From contig CAZIUC010000005.1 in NCBI GenBank assembly GCA_964542455.1, positions 82,941-146,940 on the forward strand: a stretch of DNA of 64,000 nucleotides, given 5' to 3'. The position numbers and the translations under genes are program-made. Shown piece after piece: positions 34,993-42,868 of this stretch. The notes beneath the pieces are model-generated. The model was not told where the DNA came from. It searched no databases and worked only from the letters and a program-made list of their open reading frames with translations. Every line of letters begins with the position of its first letter. Position 1 is the stretch's first letter. The stretch is from PFJX01 sp964542455. GTDB taxonomy: Bacteria > Pseudomonadota > Gammaproteobacteria > Burkholderiales > Thiobacillaceae.

Positions 34993-35520
34993 TCAGTAAT
35001 TCGCCCGATAGCCTTCCAGGGCGAGTTGCTGCCCGGCGGGGTCGGTGACGGTAACAGTGATGCGCCAGCCGGCGCTGGAAGGAACATTACCGAAAGCGGC
35101 GGCGGCGATCGCGATGCGGGCGGAGTAGCTGGCAAGCCCCGCCACCGCGGCGCCGGAAAGATCGCTGATGCCGTTCAAGGTGAGGCCGTTGTAGTCCATC
35201 ACGTCGTCGAACTGGCCACGGGTGGTGGCGTTGTAAGGGCCGGCGTAGCCGCCGGGGCTGGGGTTGGCGAAGTTCTGGTAGCTGATTTCTTCCAGCAGCG
35301 ACTGCGCAATCGCCAGCGACTGCCGCCGTAACACCGGGTCGGCGCTGGCCACGGCGGCCTGGTCGAAAGCCTTGAGCAACACCGCCAGCGCCACGCTGAC
35401 CACGACCATGAACAGGACTGCCTCGATCAGGGAGACGCCTGTGGATAGCCTGCGGCTGGCGGATTGCAGTTGGCGGCCGCTGCCGACTGCCGACTGCCGA
35501 CCGCGGGTTTTAGTACACAT
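34993..35520 (-). CDS. mshD: MSHA minor pilin MshD
   Basis: This is a 175-residue type IV prepilin with cleavage at RRLSTG^VSLIEAVLFMVVVSVAL. The mature protein keeps E5 (VSLIE). The 28-residue leader is unusually long and repeat-encoded, as in MshO. The C-terminal domain (WRITVTVTDPAGQQLALEGYRANY) is of the PilV/GspI type. It overlaps mshC by 11 nt. Confidence 0.86.
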   Translation of the reverse strand: MCTKTRGRQSAVGSGRQLQSASRRLSTGVSLIEAVLFMVVVSVALAVLLKAFDQAAVASADPVLRRQSLAIAQSLLEEISYQNFANPSPGGYAGPYNATTRGQFDDVMDYNGLTLNGISDLSGAAVAGLASYSARIAIAAAAFGNVPSSAGWRITVTVTDPAGQQLALEGYRANY

Positions 35521-35998
35521 AGCCCGTTTCCGCTTCCACCGTCAGGGTGCGCACTGTGTCGCCGGTGATGGTGAGGGTGAGGCCGGTGCTGGGACGGCCC
35601 TGGGCGTCGAAGCTGAAACTTGCGGCACTGCCAGTCTGGGTGACGCCATTGGGAACATCGGCACGGTAAGGCGTTTCGCCTTGCGGGCCGGGCCAGGGAT
35701 TGGCGTCGGCGCAGGGGTTGCTGGTGTTAGAACAGAGCGCCAGGCCGGTAGCTTCGATCTGCACGGTTACTCCGGCATGGCGCGCGACGGCGAGTTTCTG
35801 GGCATAGCGCAGGAAACCCGAGGCGGCGTCCGCGTAGCCGCGCGAAGCGAAGGTGGAGGTATTGAAGAAGCGGGGTCCGGCGACGGCTGCCAGGATGCCC
35901 GCGATCACTATGATGGACACCAGTTCCACCAGGGTGAAGCCGGCGGGGCATGAGAAGGATGGCGTGAGGCGGGCGGCGTGAGGGTTGCCGCGCTTCAC
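35510..35998 (-). CDS. mshC: MSHA minor pilin MshC
   Basis: This is a 162-residue prepilin with cleavage at SCPAG^FTLVELVSIIVIAGILA. The start is a GTG at 35998 with AGGAG 6 nt upstream; an ATG upstream at 36100 lies inside mshA and is rejected. A C-terminal GspH-like domain has a likely disulfide (ALCSNTSNPCADAN). It follows mshA with a 26-bp gap. Confidence 0.85.
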   Translation of the reverse strand: MKRGNPHAARLTPSFSCPAGFTLVELVSIIVIAGILAAVAGPRFFNTSTFASRGYADAASGFLRYAQKLAVARHAGVTVQIEATGLALCSNTSNPCADANPWPGPQGETPYRADVPNGVTQTGSAASFSFDAQGRPSTGLTLTITGDTVRTLTVEAETGYVY

Positions 35999-36024
35999 AC
36001 CTTGCTCCTCACGCCTCAAATACG

Positions 36025-36492
36025 TCAGCAGCCAGTGGTGACAATGGCGGTGGTGGGCGCGGTACTGGCGGCTGTCGGCGGGGTATAGGTCACTTGGCAT
36101 TGGTTGGCAATGGTGGCGCCGTTGATTCGGATAATCACGTTGTTGGCGGGGTTGCCGTTGCCGGCGATGGTGACGCCATCGTTGGCGGCGTTGATATTGG
36201 CGGCGGCCAGCAGGCCAGTGGCCTGGCCGTTGGGATAGCCGTAGCGCAGGGTGATGTTGGCGCCTTCCATGGTGACCGTGCCGTTGACGGCGGTCTGGTT
36301 GTTCACCAGGGCGGCGGAGTGGGCGATGGCGGCCGCCGAACGCACCGATCCCATGATGGCCTGCGCCTTGGATACGCGAGCATCCTTCTGCAGGTCATAG
36401 AAGCGCGGTAGGGCAACGGCGGCGAGGATGCCGAGGATGACGATGACCATGACCAGTTCGATCATGGTGAAGCCTTTTTGCAGTTTGGTCAT
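36025..36492 (-). CDS. mshA: MSHA major pilin MshA
   Basis: This is the 155-residue major pilin, with a short leader (MTKLQKG^FTMIELVMVIVILGILAAVALPRF). The mature N-terminus keeps F1, E5 and the long hydrophobic helix. A Cys pair near the C-terminus (NQCQV and the final C155) is likely a D-loop disulfide. A strong ribosome-binding site (AAGGAG) precedes the ATG. It sits 99 bp after mshG, so it may have its own promoter for high expression. Confidence 0.93.
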   Translation of the reverse strand: MTKLQKGFTMIELVMVIVILGILAAVALPRFYDLQKDARVSKAQAIMGSVRSAAAIAHSAALVNNQTAVNGTVTMEGANITLRYGYPNGQATGLLAAANINAANDGVTIAGNGNPANNVIIRINGATIANQCQVTYTPPTAASTAPTTAIVTTGC

Positions 36493-36591
36493 TGCGATCT
36501 CCTTCAGGAATCTGTTGATTTTGTGGACGATTAGCCTTTACTTCGGCGGGGTTATGGAAAACTTGAGGCCAGAAATCAATAACTTGATGGC

Positions 36592-37833
36592 TTATTTCCG
36601 CGTCATGGTGGAGCCGAGATCCCAGATTGGCAGGAACACCCCAAGAGCGACCACCAGAACGATGCCGCCCAGTCCGGCGATCAGGATGGGTTCGATCTGT
36701 TCCGAGAGCGTGCGGATCTCGTATTCCACATCGCGCTGATACAACTCGCCGATCTCGGTCAGCAGGCGGTCCAGTTCGCCGGTTTCTTCACCCACCGCCA
36801 TCATCTGCAATACCACCGGGGTGAACACGGCCGTGGTGGTGGCGGTACGGGTAAGCGATTCACCGCGCTCGACGCCGTCGCGCATCTGTTCGATGCGGCT
36901 GGCGATGAAGGCGTTGTCCACCACCTGGGCGGCGTTGCTCAGACCCTGGACGATGGGCACGCCGCTCTGGTAAGTCATGCCCAGGCCTTTGGCGAAGCGG
37001 GCCAGCGCGGCCTTGTGCACGATCTTGCCGACGATGGGTACGCGCAGCAGAAACTTGTCCCAGAGGTAGCGGCCGCCCGTGGTGCGCAGCCACCCACGGG
37101 CGGCGAAGCCGGCCACCACCATGCCGGCCAGCAGCCACGGCCACCAGGCCACGGTGAAGTCGGATGCGCCGATGAGAATTTTGGTCACGAACGGCAGTTC
37201 GGCGCCGGAACTCTTGTAGACCTTGGCGAAGGCGGGAATGACCATGACGTTGATTACGCCCAGAGCGATCACCAGCGCGGCGATCACGAAGCTGGGATAG
37301 CGCAGCGCGCTTTTCACCCGCTCGCGCATCTCGCGCTCGAATTCCAGATGGTGGAACAAACGCATGAACACGTCGTCCAGGCGACCGGTGGTTTCTCCCA
37401 CTCGCACCATATTGACGAAAAAAGGCTGGAATACTTTGGGGTGCTTGCGCAGACAGGCGGAGAGTTCGCGCCCGGAGGAGAGTCCTTCACGCAGGTCCAG
37501 CAGCACCGCGCGAAAGATTTTGTGCGCGCTCGAGTCGGCCAGCGAATTGAGGGCACGCAGGATCGGCACGCCGGCTTTCAACAGGCTGGCCATCTGACGC
37601 GAGAACAACATCAGATCGGCCTCGCCGACCTTTTCTTCAAAAAAATGGCTAAGGTACAGACCAATATCATGTCCGGCATCGCCGTCATTCCTGGTGGCCT
37701 CTCCGGTGATGTCGACCGGGGTCAGTCCGGACCGTAGCAACTCATCCGCCACCGCGGCCTCGGAGCCGCCCTCCAGTTTGCCGGTAAGGAGTTCGCCACG
37801 GGTGTTGCGGGCTTTGTAGGTGAAGGAGGGCAT
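36592..37833 (-). CDS. mshG: MSHA platform protein MshG (type II secretion F family)
   Basis: This is a 413-residue polytopic inner-membrane protein of the PilC/GspF family. Two GspF domains (about 78-200 and 280-400) carry the signature repeats LMLFSRQMASLLKAGVPILRAL and RFAKGLGMTYQSGVPIVQGL. Three membrane helices are predicted, near residues 177-200, 225-250 and the C-terminus. It would connect the ATPase MshE to pilin assembly. Confidence 0.93.
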   Translation of the reverse strand: MPSFTYKARNTRGELLTGKLEGGSEAAVADELLRSGLTPVDITGEATRNDGDAGHDIGLYLSHFFEEKVGEADLMLFSRQMASLLKAGVPILRALNSLADSSAHKIFRAVLLDLREGLSSGRELSACLRKHPKVFQPFFVNMVRVGETTGRLDDVFMRLFHHLEFEREMRERVKSALRYPSFVIAALVIALGVINVMVIPAFAKVYKSSGAELPFVTKILIGASDFTVAWWPWLLAGMVVAGFAARGWLRTTGGRYLWDKFLLRVPIVGKIVHKAALARFAKGLGMTYQSGVPIVQGLSNAAQVVDNAFIASRIEQMRDGVERGESLTRTATTTAVFTPVVLQMMAVGEETGELDRLLTEIGELYQRDVEYEIRTLSEQIEPILIAGLGGIVLVVALGVFLPIWDLGSTMTRK

Positions 37834-37843
37834 GGAGCTTTAA

Positions 37844-37943
37844 CCCCCCCCTTTGCAAAAGGGGGGCTGGGGGGGATTTGACGGGCTGTCCGCTCGGCAC
37901 GCGTTGATAAATCTCCCCCGGCCCCCCTTTGGCAAACGGGGGA
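37844..37943. repeat. C-rich hairpin repeat between mshE and mshG
   Basis: CCCCCCCTTTGCAAAAGGGGGG begins the element and a related inverted block (GGCCCCCCTTTGGCAAACGGGGG) ends it, so the whole 100-bp gap can fold. The same class of repeat occurs between mshL and mshM. Confidence 0.7.
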
Positions 37944-37967
37944 GAACGCGTGCGCGCGCGGCCAGCT

Positions 37968-39668
37968 TCACTCGTCTACCTGATGCGTCACCCGCATGGC
38001 TTCCGCCACGCTGGTGAGACCGTTGCGCACCATGCGCATGGCTTCGTCGCGCAAGGTCTGCCCGGCGAGACGGGTGTGGGCGGCGTCGCGGAAGCCGTTG
38101 GTGTCACTGCGATTGAGAAAACCGGCGAGTTCGTTGTCGATCTCCAGCAACTCATAGATGCCTTGGCGGCCCTGGTAGCCCGTGTGGTTGCAATGGCCGC
38201 ACCCTTTGGCTCGTTTCAGACTGGTCTCGTCGAGGCCGGCGGCCAGCTCCGTTTTCAGCCAGGCGCGTTCGTTGACATCCAGCTTGGCGGGCTGGGCGCA
38301 CACCGGACACAGCTTGCGCACCAGGCGCTGCGCCACCACCCCTGACAGGCTGGTGGAGAGCAGGAACGCGGGTGCCCCCATGTCGAGCAGCCGAGCAGCG
38401 GCGGAGGGGGTGTCGTTGGTGTGCAGGGTGGACAGCACCAGATGGCCGGTAAGGGCGGCGCGCAGAGCGATCAGCGCGGTTTCGGTGTCGCGCATCTCGC
38501 CTACCAGGATCACGTCCGGGTCTTGCCGCAGGAAGGCGCGCAGGGCGCGGGCGAAAGTCAGTTCGATCTTGTCGTTCACCTGCACCTGATTGATGCCGGG
38601 CAAGCGATATTCCACCGGGTCTTCCACGGTCAGCAGCTTGCGTTCCGGGGTGTTGAGATCGGCCAGCGCGGCATAGAGGGTGGTGGTCTTGCCGGAGCCG
38701 GTGGGGCCGGTCACCAGGATCAGTCCATGCGGCCGGTGGATCAGGGCTTGCAGGCGGGCCAACTGTTCCGGCGGCATGTTCATGTCAGCCAGATTTGCCG
38801 CGCCGCCGCCGGTGAGCAGGCGTAGCACGGCGGATTCGCCGAATTGCACGGGCACCGTGGACATGCGCACATCGACGGCGCGTTTCTTTAGGCGGATGAC
38901 GAAACGACCATCCTGCGGCAGACGCTTTTCCGCGATGTCCAGATCCGCCATCAGTTTCAGGCGCTGGATCAGGGCCGGGCCGATCTTGCGGTCCGCTTCG
39001 GTGGCGATCGAAAGCACGCCATCGACGCGGAAACGAATTTGCAGGCTCTTTTCCTGCGGTTCTATGTGGATGTCGGAAGCGCGTACCTGCAGGGCATCCT
39101 CGAACACCGACTGCAGCAGGCGTACAACAGGCGCCTCCTCGGCGTTCTGGGTGGCGGCCAGTGTGCCGAAGTCGATGACCTCATCGGAAAGCTCGTCCGT
39201 GAGGTTGCGCGCGAGTTCGTTGATTTCCTCGGAACGGCGATAGATCAGGTCGATGAACTGGGACAGAGCGCCTTCGTTCGCCACCGCCACTTCCACCTCG
39301 CGTTTGAGGTGATGCACGATCTCGTCGTAGGCGAACAGGTCGGTGGGGTCGGCCATCGCCACTCGAATCTTGTCATCCTTGAGTTCCACCACCACCGCGC
39401 GGAAGCGGCGCGCCATCTGCTCCGGAAGCAGGCGCACGGTCTCGGGGCGCACATGCGCCTGACGCAGATCAAGCAGGGGGATATCCAACTGGCGGGCGAT
39501 GGCCCCGGAAATCTCGTCCTCGGTGACGAAAGCGTTTTCCACCAGCACACGACCCAGCTTGCGGCCGCTCGCCTTCTGCTTTTCCAGGGCAACGCCGAGC
39601 TGCTCTTGCGAGAGCAATTTCTGCTGAACCAGAAGATCACCTAAGCGAATCTTCTCGGGGCGCGCCAT
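37968..39668 (-). CDS. mshE: MSHA pilus extension ATPase MshE with c-di-GMP-binding domain
   Basis: This is a 566-residue GspE/PilB-type ATPase that powers pilus extension. The N-terminal MshEN domain has two tandem RLG/KLG motifs (IRLGDLLVQQKLLSQEQL, then KLGRVLVENAFVTEDEI), the known c-di-GMP-binding pattern. The ATPase core has Walker A VTGPTGSGKTTTLYAAL and Walker B DVILVGEMRD. Zinc-type cysteines KLCPVCAQ and GCGHCNHTGY are present. The ATG at 39668 has GGAGG 5 nt upstream; an ATG four codons earlier lacks it. It heads the msh locus. Confidence 0.94.
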   Translation of the reverse strand: MARPEKIRLGDLLVQQKLLSQEQLGVALEKQKASGRKLGRVLVENAFVTEDEISGAIARQLDIPLLDLRQAHVRPETVRLLPEQMARRFRAVVVELKDDKIRVAMADPTDLFAYDEIVHHLKREVEVAVANEGALSQFIDLIYRRSEEINELARNLTDELSDEVIDFGTLAATQNAEEAPVVRLLQSVFEDALQVRASDIHIEPQEKSLQIRFRVDGVLSIATEADRKIGPALIQRLKLMADLDIAEKRLPQDGRFVIRLKKRAVDVRMSTVPVQFGESAVLRLLTGGGAANLADMNMPPEQLARLQALIHRPHGLILVTGPTGSGKTTTLYAALADLNTPERKLLTVEDPVEYRLPGINQVQVNDKIELTFARALRAFLRQDPDVILVGEMRDTETALIALRAALTGHLVLSTLHTNDTPSAAARLLDMGAPAFLLSTSLSGVVAQRLVRKLCPVCAQPAKLDVNERAWLKTELAAGLDETSLKRAKGCGHCNHTGYQGRQGIYELLEIDNELAGFLNRSDTNGFRDAAHTRLAGQTLRDEAMRMVRNGLTSVAEAMRVTHQVDE

Positions 39669-39731
39669 AGATGCCTCCAAGGAAGAAATTCCCGCGTAAA
39701 TTAGCGACTTACGCTCTATGTCTCAAGTTAT

Positions 39732-40196
39732 ATGTTCGAAATTGTTCTGGTTCAGCCGGAAATTCCTCCCAATACCGGCAATGTGATTCGCCTCAGCGCC
39801 AATACCGGTTGTCGTTTGCATCTGGTACGTCCTCTGGGGTTCGATCTCTCGGACAAGAATCTGCGCCGCGCCGGCCTCGACTATCACGAGTACGCGGAAC
39901 TACGGGTGCACGATGACTGGCCGGCATTGCATGCCGCGCTTTCAGAGCGGCGGTTTTTTGCTTTCACCAGCAAAGGCTCGCGGCTGCTGGGCACGGCCCG
40001 GTTTCAGCCCCGTGATGTGTTCGTATTCGGCTCGGAAACGCGCGGCCTGCCAGCCGAAGTGCTGGCCGAATTCTCCGATTCGCAACGTCTGCGCCTGCCC
40101 ATGCTGCCCGGCCAGCGTAGCCTCAACCTGTCCAATGCCGTGGCGGTGACCGTGTTCGAAGCCTGGCGCCAGTGCGGCTATGGCGGCGGCGTGTGA
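39732..40196 (+). CDS. trmL: tRNA (cytidine(34)-2'-O)-methyltransferase TrmL
   Basis: TrmL methylates the 2'-OH of the wobble base in some tRNA-Leu. The 154-residue SPOUT protein has the three motifs: VQPEIPPNTGNVIRLSANTG, FVFGSETRGLP and LPMLPGQRSLNLSNAVAV. It is divergent from mshE with 63 bp between them. Confidence 0.95.
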   Translation: MFEIVLVQPEIPPNTGNVIRLSANTGCRLHLVRPLGFDLSDKNLRRAGLDYHEYAELRVHDDWPALHAALSERRFFAFTSKGSRLLGTARFQPRDVFVFGSETRGLPAEVLAEFSDSQRLRLPMLPGQRSLNLSNAVAVTVFEAWRQCGYGGGV

Positions 40197-40297
40197 GCGC
40201 CCCCGAAAACGCCGCCGCGCGGCATTCTTTCCCCAAGTGTTTCTTGTGACGCCCGCCTTCGTCCCCATGTCTTCGCAATCCCGTTACGGAGTTCGCC

Positions 40298-40627
40298 ATG
40301 AGCGCCCTGGAAACCTTTGAAAAGATGCTGGCCGACGGCAAGGACAACCTCCTGCTGCGCTATTCCCTGGGCAACGAGTATTTCAAGCAGGGCCGGTTCG
40401 ATGCCGCGCGCGCGCATCTCGAAGCCGCGCTGGTATTCGATCCGCGCCATTCCGCCGCCTGGAAGTTGCTGGGCAAGACATTGGCCGATTCGGGCGCCCT
40501 GGCGGAAGCGCTGGAAACCTATCGGCGCGGTATTGCCGCCGCCGAGGAGAAGGGCGACTTGCAGGCGGTGAAGGAGATGCGGGTATTTGCCCGCCGCATC
40601 GAGAAACAGTTGGCTGAAGAATCATAG
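40298..40627 (+). CDS. Tetratricopeptide repeat protein
   Basis: This small soluble protein of 109 residues consists of about two to three TPR units (LLRYSLGNEYFKQGRFDAARAH and SAAWKLLGKTLADSGALAEAL), followed by a helix. GGAG precedes the ATG at 7 nt. Its role is probably protein-protein interaction; partner unknown. Confidence 0.8.
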   Translation: MSALETFEKMLADGKDNLLLRYSLGNEYFKQGRFDAARAHLEAALVFDPRHSAAWKLLGKTLADSGALAEALETYRRGIAAAEEKGDLQAVKEMRVFARRIEKQLAEES

Positions 40628-40709
40628 TGAGTACCGGCCGGTCGGGTGACGCCCGCCATCGCGTTGGGCTACCATCCGCCGGATTGAATCTGGAAACTGG
40701 AGAATACAA

Positions 40710-40976
40710 ATGGCTCGTATGGTGCAGTGCGTAAAACTCGGTCGTGAGGCCGAAGGCATGGATTTCCCGATGCTCCCTGGTGAACTCGGCAAGCGCGTGT
40801 TCGAGAGCGTTTCCAAGGAAGCCTGGCAAGGCTGGATCAAGCTCCAGACCATGATCATCAACGAGAACCGCCTCAACCTGGCCGATGCCCAGCATCGCAA
40901 GTACCTGATGGAACAGGCCGAAAAATATTTCTTCGGCGAGGGCGTCGGCGCTCCCGAAGGTTTCAAGCCGCATTGA
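40710..40976 (+). CDS. yggX: Oxidative damage protection protein / Fe(2+)-trafficking protein YggX
   Basis: This is an 88-residue protein of the YggX family, which protects iron-sulfur clusters and is linked to iron traffic. ARMVQCVKLGREAEGMDFP with the conserved Cys7, EAWQGWIKLQTMIINENRL and the C-terminal FFGEG motif are all present. Length matches the family. Confidence 0.95.
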   Translation: MARMVQCVKLGREAEGMDFPMLPGELGKRVFESVSKEAWQGWIKLQTMIINENRLNLADAQHRKYLMEQAEKYFFGEGVGAPEGFKPH

Positions 40977-41056
40977 GATGAGACAACAGTTCCCACGCTC
41001 ACCGCATTCGCTGCCTGAAAAGCCCCCTACCCTTCGTTTGGCCGGGCGGTACTGAC

Positions 41057-41794
41057 ATGACCGACAAGCAGACCCATTTCGGTTTCAAGACCGTCGCGGA
41101 AGAAGAGAAGGCCGCCAAGGTCGCCGAGGTGTTCCACTCCGTGGCGCAACGCTACGACGTGATGAACGACCTCATGTCCATGGGGCTGCATCGCCTCTGG
41201 AAACGCTTTCTCTCCCTGCACGCGCGGGTGCGCCCCGGCGCGAAGATTCTCGATATCGCCGGCGGCACCGGTGACATCTCCCGCCTGCTGGCAAAGGACG
41301 CCGGACCGACCGGCGAGGTGTGGCTGACCGATATCAATGGTTCCATGCTGGGCGTGGGCCGTGATCGCATGATGGATCAGGGCCTGATGCTGCCGGTGGC
41401 GCAGTGTGACGCCGAGAAACTGCCGTTTCCGTCCGATTATTTCGACCTGGTCACGGTGGCCTTCGGCCTGCGCAACATGACCCACAAGGAAGACGCCCTG
41501 GCCGAGATGCGGCGGGTGCTGAAGCCGGGCGGCAAGCTGATGGTGCTGGAGTTCTCCAAGGTCTGGAAACCGCTGGCGCCGGTCTACGATACCTACTCCT
41601 TCCAGATTCTGCCGCGCCTGGGCGACCTGGTGACCAAGGACGCGGAAAGCTACCGTTATCTGGCGGAATCCATCCGTATGCACCCTGACCAGGAAACCCT
41701 GAAGGGGATGATGGAGTCGGTCGGCTTCCAGCGCGTGGATTACTTCAATCTCACCGTGGGCGTGGTCGCGCTGCACGTGGGCTACAAGGTTTGA
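41057..41794 (+). CDS. ubiE: Ubiquinone/menaquinone methyltransferase UbiE
   Basis: UbiE is the C-methyltransferase of ubiquinone synthesis (and of menaquinone, if made). The 245-residue protein has the SAM-binding ILDIAGGTGDISRLL, the family signature YDVMNDLMSMGLHRLWK and NMTHKEDALAEMRRVLKPGG. A CGTAGGATG palindrome separates it from hemF. Confidence 0.95.
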   Translation: MTDKQTHFGFKTVAEEEKAAKVAEVFHSVAQRYDVMNDLMSMGLHRLWKRFLSLHARVRPGAKILDIAGGTGDISRLLAKDAGPTGEVWLTDINGSMLGVGRDRMMDQGLMLPVAQCDAEKLPFPSDYFDLVTVAFGLRNMTHKEDALAEMRRVLKPGGKLMVLEFSKVWKPLAPVYDTYSFQILPRLGDLVTKDAESYRYLAESIRMHPDQETLKGMMESVGFQRVDYFNLTVGVVALHVGYKV

Positions 41795-41832
41795 TGCGCC
41801 TAACCGGCCGCCCCGTCCTTATAAAACAGCAA

Positions 41833-41911
41833 CGTAGGATGCGGTGAGGTACGAACCGCATCAAGCAGAGCGTCGTTTCGATGCGGTTCGCTACGCTCAC
41901 CACACCCTACG
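41833..41911. repeat. CGTAGGATG-type palindrome between ubiE and hemF
   Basis: CGTAGGATGCGGTGAGGTACG at the left pairs with a similar reversed copy at the right (GCTCACCACACCCTACG). An inner inverted pair GAACCGCATC / GATGCGGTTC completes the structure. It is closely similar to the element after secA (58146-58221). Confidence 0.85.
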
Positions 41912-41953
41912 CAGGCTTCTTCCCGTCTCTTACTTCGCCTACCCCTCACCCCC

Positions 41954-42865
41954 ATGAACATCCAGCCAGTTAAAGAATTCCTCCTGGAACTGCAGGATCT
42001 CATCGTCGAACGCATGGAGCAGATCGACGGCAAGCCATTCAGAAGCGACAGTTGGGAGCGTCCGGATGGCGGCGGCGGCATTTCCAGGCTGATCGAGGAC
42101 GGCAATTTCCTGGAGCGTGGCGGGGTGAATTTCTCCCATGTGACCGGCGACAAACTGCCGCCGTCAGCCAGCGCGCATCGCCCGGAACTGGCCGGTCGCC
42201 ACTGGGAGGCGATGGGCGTGTCGTTGGTGATGCATCCGCGTAATCCCTATGTCCCCACCACCCACATGAACGTGCGCTTCTTCGTCGCGGAGAAGCCGGG
42301 AGAAGAGCCGGTGTGGTGGTTCGGCGGCGGTATGGACCTGACGCCCTACTATGGCTTCGAGGAGGACGCGGTCCACTTCCATGCCATGTGCAAGCGCGCG
42401 CTCGATCCATTCGACGCCGAGTACTACCCGCGTTTCAAACAGTGGTGCGACGAATATTTCTTCCTCAAGCACCGCAACGAACCACGCGGCATCGGCGGCA
42501 TCTTTTTCGATGACCTGTCCGAAGGCGGCTTCGAGCACTGCTTCAACCTGATCGAAAGCGTAGGCGACCATTTCCTGGCCGCCTATCTGCCCATCGTCGA
42601 GCGTCGCGGCGACCTGCCTTACGGCGAGCGGGAACGCGATTTCCAGGCCTACCGGCGGGGCCGTTACGTGGAATTCAACCTGGTGTTCGACCGCGGCACC
42701 CTGTTCGGCCTGCAATCCGGCGGCCGTACGGAATCCATCCTGATGTCCATGCCGCCCATCGTGAAATGGCGCTACGACTGGAAGCCCGAGCCGGGCAGCG
42801 AGGAAGCGCGCCTGTATGGCGATTTCCTGCGTCCGCGCGACTGGCTGGGCGAGTTTCCGAGCTGA
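41954..42865 (+). CDS. hemF: Oxygen-dependent coproporphyrinogen III oxidase
   Basis: HemF converts coproporphyrinogen III to protoporphyrinogen IX using O2 in haem synthesis. The 303-residue protein shows the family signatures HPRNPYVPTTHMNVRFF, WWFGGGMDLTPYYGFEEDA, FKQWCDEYFFLKHRNEPRG and RRGRYVEFNLVFDRGTLFG. Its presence points to an organism with an aerobic life phase. It is followed after 3 bp by a PBP gene. Confidence 0.96.
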   Translation: MNIQPVKEFLLELQDLIVERMEQIDGKPFRSDSWERPDGGGGISRLIEDGNFLERGGVNFSHVTGDKLPPSASAHRPELAGRHWEAMGVSLVMHPRNPYVPTTHMNVRFFVAEKPGEEPVWWFGGGMDLTPYYGFEEDAVHFHAMCKRALDPFDAEYYPRFKQWCDEYFFLKHRNEPRGIGGIFFDDLSEGGFEHCFNLIESVGDHFLAAYLPIVERRGDLPYGERERDFQAYRRGRYVEFNLVFDRGTLFGLQSGGRTESILMSMPPIVKWRYDWKPEPGSEEARLYGDFLRPRDWLGEFPS

Positions 42866-42868
42866 TTC

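Noticed and set aside
35999..36100. Longer mshC start at an ATG inside mshA
   Set aside because: It would add a non-prepilin stretch overlapping mshA; the GTG at 35998 has a proper AGGAG and gives a normal leader.
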